A program made the translations under genes and the position numbers. Under the pieces are notes generated by a model, which had not been told where the DNA came from, did no database searches, and saw nothing but the letters and a program-made list of their open reading frames with translations. Positions 1 to 12,215 of a stretch of DNA of 64,000 nt are shown piece after piece (the stretch's first letter is position 1; the number at the start of each line of letters is the position of its first letter). The DNA is from Pratylenchus scribneri (taxonomy: Eukaryota > Nematoda > Chromadorea > Rhabditida > Pratylenchidae): NCBI GenBank assembly GCA_030063045.1, contig JAQSEB010000071.1, positions 1,110,001-1,174,000 of the forward strand. The letters are read 5' to 3'.

Positions 1-261
1 ACATCGAAAATCTGAATCCCTAATATCCATCCAAGATCGGTTTACCTAAAATCCCTTCAACCTAAAATCCCTCTGCCCACTACGCCCAAAAACCCTTCTG
101 AAAATAGGGCAAAATTTAATCTTAGATTAAAAAATTCCAAAATTTTTCCCTATAGACATTTTGGTGGTAGAAATTTTTGGGGTAGCGTAGACCGTAGAAT
201 CACGTTTTTATGAAGAAATCGATAAAAAATAATTAATTAAGGGAGGAGTCCAAATATCCAG

Positions 262-3200
262 GCCGTCATATTGCGCAGCGCCATTTGAAGCAACCCCTAT
301 ATGAATGCCCGATTTGCTTCAAATTTGGCTCCTATGAATCGTGCACAGTCAGCAAAGTGCGTTTTTAGTGAACGAAATTATTTAATTTATGGTTTTTAGC
401 ACATTCAAAAAGTCCATCCAAAATCGAAACTTACTCCCATAAATAATTTGGCCAAATATGCCCAAGAAATTCGCGATTTACAGGTACAAAAATGAAAATT
501 TATTTAATTATTTTGGGAATAAATTCGCAGGCTCGCTGTTTTCCGAATCGGCAAATGAAATTGGTTAGGCCAGTGAATAATAGTGGGAAAATTCGCCCAC
601 GGGAACGACATATTTGCGGAATTTGTGGAACCGATGTGGCACAATCGGACAGGTGGGTGCGAAGAAATAATTAAAGAGAAGGATTTTATGAGTAAATTAA
701 AATTTTCTCAAAAAATTTTAATTGATAATAAGAATAAAATAAATCGTAAAATTAAATAAACTAAAACAGGCGGTTATTCTAACCAGGCGGAATTATTAAA
801 ATCAGAGCAGGCGGAATTATTAAAATCAGAACAGGCGGAATTATTAAAATCAGAACAGGCGGAATTATTAAAATCAGAACAGGCGGAATTATTAAAATCA
901 GAACAGGCGGAATTATTAAAAATCAGAACAGGCGGAATTATTAAAATCAGAACAGGCGGAATTATTAAAATTAGAACAGGCGGAATTATTAAAATCAGAA
1001 CAGGCGGAATTATTCTAACTAGGCGGAATTATTCTAACTAGGCGGAATTATTCTAACCAGGCGGAATTATTCTAACCAGGCGGAATTATTCAAACCAGGC
1101 GGAATTATTCAAACCAGGCGGAATTATTCAAACCAGGCGGAATTATTCTAATCAGGCGGAATTATTCTAACCAGGCATAATTAATCTAGGCTAAAACAAG
1201 CGGTATTATTTAATGATTTTGTATTAATCAATACTTATTTAATAATATAAAATTAAATATTTTTTAGGCAACGTCATGTGTTCCATAAACATCTTCGAAA
1301 GGGAAAAGTATGTCACATAAAAATTATTAATTTTCATTAAATTTGGCTTTTTTTCTGCAGATTTTCGAATGTCCTTTGTGCGATTTCTCTTCAAATTATG
1401 ACATTCATCGGGTCAAATGGCATATTAAGTAAATTTTTGCACAATTTAATGCCCTACAAAATATTCCATTCTCACAGATGGGACCATAAGGAATTTTTGG
1501 AGCAAAGTGGTGGCACACATTTGGAGCCAATTTCGCATGAATCCGAACACCGTGACGAAATTGATGCACTGAATGAGAAATGTTTCCCGGGGTGGCAACG
1601 GAAGAGACATATTTCCTCGCCAGCGGTTGAAGACTCAAATGTTCCGGGCACGTCAAAAAATGTGGATGAAACAATGAATAATGGAAATGATGGCACAACC
1701 ACTGATTTGGAATTGTTGGAAAAGGCGATGAAAACGGTGGCCGAAGCAATCATAAATCAACAACAAAGGGAAGGAAGCAGTCAAAGTCCGCCGGTTGAAT
1801 TGCCTGAAGAACGCAGAAATGCCAATACCACCGCCCTTGATGAATGGCATTGCCAATTGTGTCGATTTGCCTTGAAGCCGGGAACCAATTTGTTACGGCA
1901 TATTGCAAAGGTAGTCAAGGGATAAAATAAATTTAATTCGTGCCGAAAAAACATGTGAAAATGTCTTCAATTATTTCAAAAATTAAAATACTATATCCTT
2001 GATTATTTAATCAATTATTAATATATTTTTTACCGCGCAGGATCATTTGAATATGCCCCTTTATCAATGTCCAATTTGCGAAAATCATGGCGCCCATAGT
2101 GCCTATGAAGGTCAGTTCCTCAGTTGTACGGTTCTATCCCAAAAATCTCTATAGCCTATACCCAAAATTTCTAGAAAGAAAAATTTAGGACTAAAACCCA
2201 TCCTTCGAAAGTTGAATCTTAACTTAGCCCAATTTTTTAAGGATTTTGGCGTAAAGTTTTTTGAGGTAGGGATTTTGGTTGCTTAGGTATTTTGGGGTAG
2301 AGATTTTGGTGGATGCGGATATTTTAGGATAGGAATTTTTGGGTATAAGGATTTTCTCTGAAGACTTTTGAAAGTATTGATTTAGGATGTAAGGATTTCA
2401 GGTTAATCTCAAAATACTTACTTAAATTCATCAGTTCGTTCACATATGCTCCGCTCGCATGGAAACACAAAACTGGAACCGTTGAGTAGTTTGGATGAAA
2501 ATTTGGAGGAAATTGAGAAAGTCTGGCGGGATTGTTTCCCTCAAAAGGAGTTCAAAGTTGGAATGGGCTGCGTTGAAAAGACGCCATCAGTGGATGAAAT
2601 GCCAAACCCTGGGAAACCGCTGGATGAAGCCCGGGTGCGATGCCGAGAATGTGGACAAGAAATGAAGACGGAGGATCGTCAAGTGCATGTTTACAGGTAG
2701 AATAATTCGCGGAGGGAATTTTGGTGGAATTTTTTCGAAATAGGATGATCCAATGCCTAGTCTGTTCTTTTGGCCATATTTCGTGAAGGAAGCAAACGAA
2801 TTCAGGAAGTCAATATGCCATTTGAAAGCCCTAAATGTCCTCTAAAAAATGGCCAATTCTAATTGTTTTTTAAATTTTAAAACAATTTGTAAAATTAAGC
2901 GGCTTTTCCTCCAACAAACAAATATTCGGGTTTATTCCACTCAAAGACATGTAACTTTTTCCAAAGCCTAGATTTTATAAAAAATTAAAAAGGCCAAACT
3001 GTAGAGGACACTTTGGGCTTCCAAATGGATTCGCCTTTTCAAAATGATAATTTACTCAATGAGTTATGGACAAAAAATGGCACGGGTATTGAAATGCGAT
3101 AATTAATTTGCCCTTGCCGAAATTTCTTCCTCACTTAACTTAAACAACTCATTTTCAGGCATCATCTTCGTGAACCCCGTCTTTATGAATGCCCGGTGTG

Positions 3201-5397
3201 CGATTTTTCGCATTATGCCTGCTCTTCCGATGTACGCAATCACATTCTCCGCGCACACAAAAACCAATCGGATTTGATGCCACGTGCAAATTTGTTGCGC
3301 TATTCAAAGGAAATTTCGGAATGGAATGAGCGATGCTTCCCTGGATGGTCCGTATTTTTTTATTATTTAATATGGAAATTTAAATAAATTTAAAATTTTT
3401 TTCAAAATTTTTACATTTATTTTCTAAATTAAACTCAAATAAAATATAAAAATGGACTCCAATTTCCTAGGATCAATCGCCGTTTGCCAGCCAATCTCGT
3501 TGAAGATTTCAACAGTTGTCGATTATGCGGAATGGATGTTCGCCAGACTTCGCGGTAAAATTCAATACAATTTAAGGGGTCAAATCCAAATTCCTACTAC
3601 AAAATCCATGGAAGAAAAATTTTAGACTAATTTTAAAGCTTTAGTTCTGTGATTTTCATCTAGGGATTTTGGTAATGGGTATAGAAATTTTAGGGTAAAT
3701 ATCTTGAATTTTGGGTTGAATTCAATTAATTCATTTTTGTTATTTTAGGCACATTGCCGAGCATCATTTATGCATTCCACTGCATCAATGCCCACTTTGT
3801 GAATATGGGGCAGCGGAGGCACGGCTAGTCCTGCGCCATATGCGCAATAATCACACAACAAGGGAATGCCGAGTGAGTTTGGGAGAGAAATTTTTGCATA
3901 AAATCATTTAATTAATTCAAACTTTCATGGCAAAAAATCAACATTTTTGGGGTCATAAAATTTGAACAAATCCGACTCCTTTTTAATCCATATCCTGCCT
4001 AAAGTTTAATAGTAATCTATAATACTACTAAATTAATTTTGCTTCGCCTATTTTTGTTAGATAAATTCCGCCTGTTCTGATTTTAATAATTCCGCCTGTT
4101 CTGATTTTAATAATTCCGCCTGTTCTGATTTTAATAATTCCGCCTGTTCTGATTTTAATAATTCCGCCTGTTCTGATTTTAATAATTCCGCCTGTTCTGA
4201 TTTTAATAATTCCGCCTGTTCTGATTTTAATAATTCCGCCTGTTCTGATTTTAATAATTCCGCCTGTTCTGATTTTAATAATTCCGCCTGTTCTGATTTT
4301 AATAATTCCGCCTGTTCTGATTTTAATAATTCCGCCTATTCTGATTTTAATAATTCCGCCTGTTCTGATTTTAAATAATTCCGCCAATTTTAACTTAGAA
4401 GCCTTAAACTTTGTTATTGCCATCTTTTTGGCTTAAAAAATGATGAATTTTCAACAGGAAAAATTTAGGGAAAATTTAATGATTTTATGGGTAAATTGTT
4501 ATATTTTCTCATATTTTATTTTTTATAAGGGTCTTGAGCCAATTTCCAATGTGGAAAAAAGAAGGGCTGAATTCTCGGAACTTCACAATCAATGCTTTCC
4601 GGGCAGGCCAAAACGCCTGAGCAACATAACAATCGCAGATGAGAGCCGGAGGGCCAAATGCCGGGGTTGTGGAATGACAATTAGGTAATTGACTTTGAAT
4701 TTTGATACTTATATTTGAAAAATTGATCTAATTTCCAAATATAATTTTAAAACGATGAAAAAATAAACCCTTTTTTTTGCTAACTGCTAACGCTTTCACC
4801 GAAAAGTCCTTTAAAACATTTATCTAAACCACGAAAAAACCAAAAAACCAATGATGTTTTCTGATTTAGCATAAAACCCTTAAAACTATTTTCAAAACAT
4901 TAATTTTCAAAATGTCAAACTAGTAGAAACACGGTTTTAATTGAAATACTCTTTAAACTACTTTTTCTGACGTCAACACACAATTCGTACATAAATCTGG
5001 GAAACATAGGGTGACTCTGGGGTTTGAAAATTCTTTCACATACATTACCATTAAGAACCTATCCTAATTTATTAATTTTGCATTTATTTTTACACCTTTT
5101 TCTTTTAGCAAAAAGCGACGATGTTTGCATCTGCTGGAGAAGCATTTGAAGAAGTGAGAATTAATTTCCGCTCTTTCCAAATAAATAATCCTCTAACTTT
5201 GATTTAGGCAAATTTTCAAATGCAAATATTGCCTTTTTGCATCCAATCATGACCGGTCGGCGGTGGAAGCACATCAAAAGGAGAAGCATGCCGGAAAAGT
5301 GTGCAATGTGGTCTCAAATTTGTATCGCCACAAAGGAGAGCTGAGAAGACTTGCCGCCGAATGCTTCAATGAACCAAACATTAAAATGGAGACTTGA
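262..5397 (+). CDS. Modular zinc-finger protein, six paired-finger units (5' end outside window)
   Basis: Fourteen exons read in phase: 262-347, 400-483, 531-652, 1268-1307, 1361-1428, 1478-1910, 2041-2110, 2435-2696, 3159-3347, 3471-3554, 3749-3872, 4530-4684, 5109-5153, 5208-5397 (tga). They give about 649 residues, and the N-terminus lies off the window. The product is six tandem modules. A complete module has a first finger (CRxCGxxVxxxxRxxH), a second finger after a short link (PLYxCPxCxF, then a HI...H pair), an acidic linker, and a closing CFPGW-type motif (CFPN, CFPGW, CFP, CFPGW, CFPGR, CFNEP). The second finger is C2H2-like; several first fingers are degenerate. A nuclear nucleic-acid-binding role is inferred from the fingers alone. 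I do not recognise a named orthologue. Two introns carry the 24-bp minisatellite in opposite orientations and one carries a foldback element. Confidence 0.85.
770..1195 (+). repeat. Minisatellite array 1, GGCGGAATTATT family
   Basis: Tandem repeat filling the intron 653-1267 of the zinc-finger gene. Units share GGCGGAATTATT followed either by AAAATCAGAACA (24 bp, left half) or by CTAACCA/CTAACTA (about 19-20 bp, right half), so the array is two homogenised blocks. The same family occurs at 4060-4390 (opposite strand) and 40330-41030. Confidence 0.97.
2740..3090. repeat. Foldback element, 310-bp family, copy 1
   Basis: Intronic foldback. The left part contains TTTTGGCCATAT, then GCCATTTGAAAGCCCTAAAT and GTCCTCTAAAAA. 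The right part has the reverse-complement counterparts (GTAGAGGACACTTTGGGC, then ATGGACAAAA). Other copies: 31391-31700, 34505-34850, 36520-36835, 62930-63245, and a partial one at 30675-30830. Confidence 0.8.
4060..4390 (-). repeat. Minisatellite array 2, GGCGGAATTATT family
   Basis: About fourteen near-identical 24-bp units, reverse complement of array 1, in intron 3873-4529 of the zinc-finger gene. Because 24 is a multiple of 3, the array gives an artefactual minus-strand open frame of repeated IIKIRTGG (4028-4423), which is not a gene. Confidence 0.97.
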
Positions 5398-5960
5398 GAA
5401 AATGCCAAAATATTCTTCTGATATTTAATTTTCAGACGCCCCTATAATTGACTTGCCCACCAAATATTTAAATTATCATTTTTGTATAATCTCATCAGCC
5501 ACAATTTATTTTTGAATTATTTAAATAATAAAGTAAAATCATCTTATATAGCAAATATATTTTTGTAAATTTAGAAGGGAATTTTTGAAAGATCACAAAA
5601 ATTGTAAAATAATTTTTAGAGAACCTCAAAAAATTGATAATTTTTGACTTTTTTTTTCTAATAAATTTTTCTCTGAAATACAAAGTGTTAATTAGGTCAG
5701 AAACAAGAAAATGCCCAATAGCATTATTTTTGTGATTTTCTCATCAATTTTGAGACATATGTTGCAGCCGATTTTGATTTCCATTGAGTAAAAATACTGT
5801 AATGGCAGACTTTATAGTTAATGACCAAAGCCATATATGTATTTGATTTACAGCCTTAATCCTATCCTAGCCCTAAACCCATGCCGGCCATACCCTAGCT
5901 GATGAGAAGGCTTGACGCTGAATTATCAATTTTATGATGCGAATGCGAATATTTTTGCAA
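5398..5960. other. Intergenic, 3' flank of the zinc-finger gene
   Basis: AT-rich sequence between the zinc-finger stop codon and the left inverted-repeat arm. It probably contains the 3' UTR (AATAAT/AATAAA-like motifs near 5525). I see no coding signal and no recognisable element. Confidence 0.5.
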
Positions 5961-6890
5961 TTTTGCATCAATTTCCTTTTCCACTTCAATTTATGGTCGT
6001 TTCCATTTTTGCGAAATAAGTATGTTCACGATCATCCATCAACAAATTGCCTTTGCTATATTTGTGCATTGTTCACTTTTATCAAAGCAAATGAATAATA
6101 AAAGAAAGATCAGAAGTGGGACGACCATTTTTGGAAGTGGGAGGGTGAATTAATGAAAATGCGAAATGCAAGGCTTCAAGCTGATAAAAAAAGGAAATTA
6201 AAAAATAAAATGAATGATCATCCATTCACCAATAAAACATTTACTTTGAAAACCATCAGTGAATTCATTTGCTGCTGATGAGAGAATTCATTCAAAAACT
6301 TTACATTGGATCTATGATTGTAGGCCATTTTCCGTGTTATGAATGACATTTGCAGATGAAATGGGAGCTTGGCTGTAAAGCTGCTCTGGAATTGTTTATG
6401 GCTTTTTATTAGCCATAAATTTGGCTACAAAATGATATGCTAAATTTTGGCCAATGTTGAATATTCACCGAATTATGGCCAAAGATTATCATGTTGTAGC
6501 TAAATTTCTGCCTAATAAAATGCCATCCATAAACAATTCCACAGCAGCTTTACAGCCATCGGTGCCAGCAGCCCTCCGTTTCGTCCGCAAATGTCGGCTA
6601 ACCCTTTTTTCGTACAGAGTAAAATTCAACAAATATGGCTACTAAATTCTTCGGCATTTATTTGCTTATTGCAATTCTTCTCACTCATTGTCTATTAATT
6701 GAAATCAACGGCCAATGTACTCCACTTGGATCGCCTTGCATCGACAGTAGTGATTGCTGCGACCATGACTGTAACGGTAGTTTTTGCACTTGCCGTGGCC
6801 TGAACGAATTGTGCAGTGGAGATTGGCATTGCTGCCAAAAACCAAATGCTATTTGCCACGCGGACGGAGCAGTCGGACATTGTTGCCTGA
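5961..6890 (+). repeat. Left arm of 930-bp inverted duplication
   Basis: The reverse complement of 11960-12889. Both arms are 930 bp, and I saw no mismatch in the segments compared. The arm covers about 670 bp upstream of the Cys-rich gene and the first 85 codons. Similarity stops abruptly inside the coding exon, after the ...GHCCL codons. Confidence 0.95.
6370..6558. repeat. 189-bp foldback (MITE-like palindrome) in the Cys-rich gene promoter, copy 1
   Basis: The element begins TGGCTGTAAAGCTGCT and ends with the reverse complement, and the two halves pair along nearly their whole length. The centre is at the GAATATTC around 6461. It ends 76 bp before the ATG. The second copy is 12292-12480 in the other arm. 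No target-site duplication is evident. Confidence 0.85.
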
Positions 6891-7320
6891 CTCCAGGAAC
6901 TTTCTGCACTGACGATACTGATTGTTGCGACGGATATTGTGGTATCTCACTTCTCAATCCCGCTAGTCGACATTGCTGTAAGCCAATTGGAACGCATTGT
7001 GAAGTAAGAAAAAATAAATATCATGCCATAAAAATTAATTATTATTTTTCATTTAAAAATAATTATAATCAGTAAAAGAAATATTTTTTCCCCGAGTTCA
7101 ATTCTCTCGTGCTATTTTGATAGAATATAGAATATTATATAATTTAAAATCAAAATTGGTTTAATAATTTATCTTTAAATAGAATGATGTGGATTGTGGA
7201 TGCAACGATGCAATGTCCTGTTCCTTTGCAAATCGTTGTTGCAAAAATTCCCCACGGACATGCACAGATGACAATCAATGTTGCAGCAACTCTTGCGTTT
7301 TTGGACTTTGTGCACCGTAA
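6635..7320 (+). CDS. Secreted multi-module cysteine-rich (cystine-knot-like) protein, copy A
   Basis: Two exons, 6635-7003 and 7183-7320 (taa), give 168 residues. Residues 1-26 are a clear signal peptide: charged start, hydrophobic core LLIAILLTHCLLI, cleavage probably after NG. The mature part is about five short modules of the C-x6-CC-x(3-4)-C-x(n)-CC type (for example SPCIDSSDCCDHDC). This spacing is typical of disulfide-knotted extracellular peptides. Function is unknown; a secreted or effector-like role is only a guess. AATAAA follows at 7345. Residues 1-85 are identical to copy B on the other strand, whereas the second half and exon 2 differ widely though the module pattern is kept. Confidence 0.87.
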
Positions 7321-7736
7321 TATATTATAAATTCTCATCTCCCAAATAAAAATTATTAAGTATCGGCATGCTCCGTGACGCTGTTAACACCACAACTACT
7401 TGAAATTGGAATGGAGAAGAGAAAATGATAATTTAGAAATAGTTCAATGAATGAATAATGATATTTCGTTAAATAATAAATAAATAGTTTGATGAATTAA
7501 AATATTATTCTGTCCATTATATTAATTTTGTGGATTTTCTCTTTTTGCTCACATCAAATAAAATGATAATGATAAAATGATAGTCTAACATTTGGTTTTT
7601 GTGCTATTGGGCTATCAAATTTATTCGGTGAAAAATAAGACCGAGACTCGAGTATCTATTAATGAGATTTTTCAAACCCTTGAATAATAAATATAGATAG
7701 CATTAAAGTTGCCACAACTTTGAATTCATTACTTTT
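7321..7736. other. Convergent intergenic gap
   Basis: Separates the stop codons of Cys-rich copy A (+) and the arrestin-domain gene (-). It holds the likely poly(A) signal AATAAA at 7345-7350. Nothing else is recognised. Confidence 0.5.
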
Positions 7737-10413
7737 TCATTTGTAATAAATTGTTAAAAAATTCCTCATGCCATTTGTCGGTTTGGCTACAATTAAAACC
7801 GGCATCGATGTCCCAGCAGAGCCCAATGTAATTGACGGTCCTCCGGCAAAATCAATGGCCAGCTATAATAAGGTTAACGATGTTGAAAAAGCTCATCAGT
7901 TTTAGAATGAAAAATTATTTTCATACTCTCTCTGAGCAAGTTTAATTTTTTTCCATCTTCATATTATTAAAAAAAATTTAGCATAGGTAAAATGCCAACC
8001 AACAAATCAACATTTTTTTATTAAATTTATAAAGAAATTTTAGTGGCTCTTAAAATTTTTGATTCATCAATACATTACCTCGAGTTTGTGCCAAATTTTA
8101 ATATTCGGACATTCCAAAAAGGATAAAGTAAAACATTTAGGAATGTTCAATTCAACGCAAAAAGATTGGCTGCATCCACCGGCAATTTCACAATTTTTCA
8201 ATTGATGATCAGCTCTTTTTTCCACCTGCTGTCGAATGCCATTCTGTCTACAATCTAAAAATTATTGGAAATCATTTATTTTACTTATATAAAAATTTGA
8301 GTTTCGTTCATTTTTGCAAACGTCTACTAAATTCTAAAAGGCCGTTTCCGACATCTTTTTTTAAAAGTTTCCTATTCTGGTGGGACATCTTAAAAACTTC
8401 AACTTCACCTTTTTCAAATAACCCCTCCCGGTTTCATTATTAAAAATATTGTCAATGCCAAATGCCTAGGGCTTCTCCTATTCATCCTACTGTATCCCCA
8501 CTTTTTGTCTAATCGCCCCGTCACCATATCAATCAAATATTGCCTCAATGCCTTTTTAAAACAGCATATTTCCCCATTTAAATGTTCACTTCCTCCCTCC
8601 CAATTTATTGGCCGATCTTCTGTTTTGGTTCATTTTTTGCACAACAAATAAATAAATTAATAAAGTAAAGTTCATCTAATCCCTAATCCCCAACTTTGGA
8701 CCATCTGGCTTGGCCCCGGCGAAGGCCCGGGACGAAAGCTTGGTCCACTCTTGCTCCGAACCAAATTTAGTCCCGGTATAGACTATAAAATATTTTTAAG
8801 ATAGATTATAAGTTTCTTGAATAAAAATGTTTTTAAATACAAATTATACTAATTTAAATTAATGAATTTAACCTAATGAAAAATTTTTAAAAACATTTTT
8901 TTGAATAGATAAAATTGTATGATAAATTTTAAAATGATGGGTCAAAATTATAAGCTCTCAGTGAATTTTTTGAAAAATTTATATTTATATTCAGATTTTT
9001 TTTGTATTATTTAATCTACGTTGTACTCCATTTTCTGGTCGAGAAGGGCATGGGCCGCCACTAGTCATATCAAAATGTATTGGGTTCATTCGACCTGCTG
9101 TGTACTCAGCAATTTCCAACAATCGAACACAAATTTTTGTAATATTTCGAGACGTTTTATTCGAAATGTTAACATTGATTGGCACAATCTCGTTAAGGAA
9201 AAAACCAGTTTTAGGTGTCCATATCTATAATACAATAATAATATATTAATAAAGTTCGGATTTTATAACTGATTTTTATATTATTTTAAAACTCTAAAAA
9301 ATTTTTATAATTTCATAATTTACTAAAAAATATGAGTTTAAGTAATGACGAATTTTCAGATTTCCATAGAGTGTCGATCTCGATTGCTTTAGTTGCAGAT
9401 GCATCTAAATCTGACTAATTGGCTCACCATCTTATTCTTATTAGAGCTTCATATGTTTAATTTAAAGTGTCATATTGCTTATTGTTCCATTAAAAAAATT
9501 AAAAATATAATATCTTTGCGGATAATTTTCCAGTTTGGCATTGGAAAATTCCATAATTGATTGTTTCCTCAAATGTTTGCTCCATTGGGTTAATGGCCCA
9601 GCTAACTGATTGTAAATGGACATATTGCTGCACAATGAAAGGCACAGCAATCTAAAGAGAAATGAAATTTTAATTTAGGACGCCAATATTTCGCTCACAG
9701 TTTTATCCATTTTCCAAGGGCATTCCAGAATGAATTTGCAAAAATATTGAATTTTGCCAAAATTTCCTATAATTATTTTAATTTGTTAAATGAATTTATG
9801 ATTAAAAAACCATCAAAACTTGGCGGACAGTTTGAGGGAATGCGAAAACTGAACAAAATTCCCTGGCCAATTCCATCTTCGGACGCCATTCCATCAGTTT
9901 GATTTTCAATTTGTTCTGATGAGGGGATCAAATTTGGTGGCCACAAATTTATGCGTTGATTTAAATAAAATGCCGTTGAATTGTACTGTGCATTATTTCG
10001 CCACATGGCTGGCCATGGAATAGTTTGAATACTGCAAAACATTAACGCTGACAGTAAAAACATTTTTTAAATTAATTTAGAGATTTTAAGCCTAAATCTC
10101 TTATTTTTATGAAATTTAATCATGCATCAATGTATTATTGTGTGAAATATAACATAAATAAGCCCTAGAGTATTATCAAAAATTCAACTCACCGTATTCT
10201 ACTCTCAGTCCAATGCACTTTTGCAGTGCCAAACACTTCCAAACAAATGGAGCGGATTTTGTTGAGTTTTGTTGCTGATTTAAGAACAAATTGTCCATTG
10301 ACCTCCTGGCCCACCCAAAATATAGGGGGCATTTTTGAAGTTGCCTCATTTTTCATTGAACTCCCCATATCATCAATTTCATTACTCCAGACAACACGGT
10401 ATTTTGTTGACAT
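7737..10413 (-). CDS. Arrestin-domain-containing protein (alpha-arrestin)
   Basis: Seven exons on the minus strand: 10413-10193, 10031-9811, 9766-9699, 9651-9520, 9224-9095, 8254-8079, 7862-7737 (tga), about 357 residues. The N-terminal arrestin half shows GQEVNGQF, then TAKVHWTES, RINLWPPN, SFRIPSNCPPSFDG, GKIQYFC and ECPWKMDKT. The C-terminal half shows TGFFLNEIVPINVNISN, VRLLEIAEYTA, CSQSFCVELNIP and ECPNIKIWHKLE. These follow the order of Arrestin_N and Arrestin_C in nematode and fly ARRDC proteins, which act as adaptors for receptor endocytosis and ubiquitin ligases. Exon 4 has no GT donor; a GC donor at 9519-9518 keeps the frame. No PPxY motif was seen in the short C-terminus. The gene sits inside the inverted duplication. 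Confidence 0.9.
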
Positions 10414-11220
10414 TATTTTGAATGAATTGGGTTAGATAATATAAATGAACGGGAACGGGTATTCCGAGCTCTACAATTAAGTGAAAGCGGTAACGAGCGA
10501 TCGTTATAGTTAAAGCCCATGGAACGCAAATGTTATATAGTTTTTTTTTTTTTTTTGTTAAATTTTAACAGTCAAAATTACTTAATCAATTTTTCACTGT
10601 TATTTATAGTGTATTAGTTGTAATCGATAATTAATCGCCGTAGATTGTCGATCAATATTTAAGATATTCGAGATCTGTCGCTTGGTATTGGTATATGAAC
10701 AGTTTTCGATATATTCTTTATGGCACTTTTAGTTTAATTTTGATGAAAAAAGCTATTTTAATCGCAAAAAATCAATTTCTCAAGGAATTGCAAACATAAA
10801 TTTATAACAATGAATGAAAATAATTAATATAAAAATTTTCTCCGATTCTTTATTAAGTCAAAAATTTTTTGTTACTATGCCAACTACTTTAATTGGGCAT
10901 TTCAGTATGCTTAATTGTTAATTTATTTATTCTATTTATTCCATAAAAAACTTATATCGCCCTGCCTATTGACATAATATTTATATGAACAATGGCAAAA
11001 TATTTATGAAAAACCTAATAATAAATGATTAGAAAAATTTTAATATAAATTATTTTATATCGCAATCTAATTGAAATATCATTTCATGCTTCTTCAACAT
11101 TCTGCAATTTAATCTATGATTTCGATGTTTTTTCATCATCTTGCACTTTTCTTTCCAACGATGGTCCAATTTTTCTAAAAAAATTTTCATAATAAGAATA
11201 GTGATCATTATTATTTTTAT
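10414..11220. other. Intergenic, upstream of the arrestin gene
   Basis: AT-rich, with a 16-base T tract at 10541-10556. It probably holds the arrestin promoter and the 3' UTR of Cys-rich copy B. No coding signal or repeat family is recognised. Confidence 0.5.
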
Positions 11221-12215
11221 TTACGGTGCGCATAAATTTATTACAGGTGTGCAAAAACCAGAACAACATTCTGAGTCTGAATTACAATTGTGTCCTCCTG
11301 TAGTACAGCATTTTGCACCACTTCCACAAGCAAGGGCAACACATCCGCAATCGTTATCATTCTATATTATATATTTATTATTATATTAAGAGTTTCATTA
11401 GTTTTGTTTTAAAATAATTTGGTGAATTGACCTAGTAAAGGGATTAAGACCATAAGATTTGGCCAAAGAGGCTCTCTAAATATGATTGATAATATCTATC
11501 TATAATTAATCCAGCCAAAATTTATAGCGCTAAAATTAATCTTAAGCTCCGATACTCGGATAAATACCTATATAGATCAAAGAAGATTATTTTTAATGTC
11601 GGGTCGCCATTAAAAACGAATTTCACCTAACTAAAACTGAATAAATCACTCTATGTATTTTCCCCCAAAAAATTAAAAAATAAATATTAATTTAATTTAA
11701 TATTATACTCATAGGGTCATGTTAGGGACAGCACTGGTTCAGGGCTAGAATTGTTGTTTAGAGTTTGTGTTCTGTTTCTTCGGCGAAATTGTTTGCTATA
11801 TTCAATTATAGGTTATAGCTTAATTTTAGTGCTAACCGCCAATACTTAAACTCACTTCGCAACTCGCTCCAAATTCTTTACAACAATTGTGGGAAAATAA
11901 TCCTTTTCCACATTGTCCAGAACAGCATTCGCTTCCCAATGAACAAGATTCTCCCGTGTTCAGGCAACAATGTCCGACTGCTCCGTCCGCGTGGCAAATA
12001 GCATTTGGTTTTTGGCAGCAATGCCAATCTCCACTGCACAATTCGTTCAGGCCACGGCAAGTGCAAAAACTACCGTTACAGTCATGGTCGCAGCAATCAC
12101 TACTGTCGATGCAAGGCGATCCAAGTGGAGTACATTGGCCGTTGATTTCAATTAATAGACAATGAGTGAGAAGAATTGCAATAAGCAAATAAATGCCGAA
12201 GAATTTAGTAGCCAT
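11221..12215 (-). CDS. Secreted multi-module cysteine-rich protein, copy B
   Basis: Exons 12215-11856 and 11361-11221 (taa) on the minus strand give 166 residues. The signal peptide and first 85 residues are identical to copy A. After that the modules differ (NTGESCSLGSECCSG against TPGTFCTDDTDCCDG), but cysteine spacing and the intron position (after a Glu codon, phase 0) are the same. Exon 2 starts NDNDCGC, as copy A starts NDVDCGC, and both proteins end in LCAP. The two genes converge, with the arrestin gene between them. Identity in the 5' half only suggests recent gene conversion or an ectopic exchange between older paralogues. Confidence 0.87.

Noticed and set aside
4028..4423. Minus-strand open frame of repeated IIKIRTGG
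   Set aside because: Pure translation of the 24-bp minisatellite; the unit length is a multiple of 3, so no stop occurs. It lies inside an intron.
6454..6645. 63-codon frame upstream of Cys-rich copy A, also at 12205-12396
   Set aside because: Translation of the foldback element arm and promoter; identical in both copies only because the arms are duplicated.
6635..7320. Calling the Cys-rich proteins toxins or known effectors
   Set aside because: Cysteine spacing alone does not identify function; only secretion and a disulfide-rich fold are supported.
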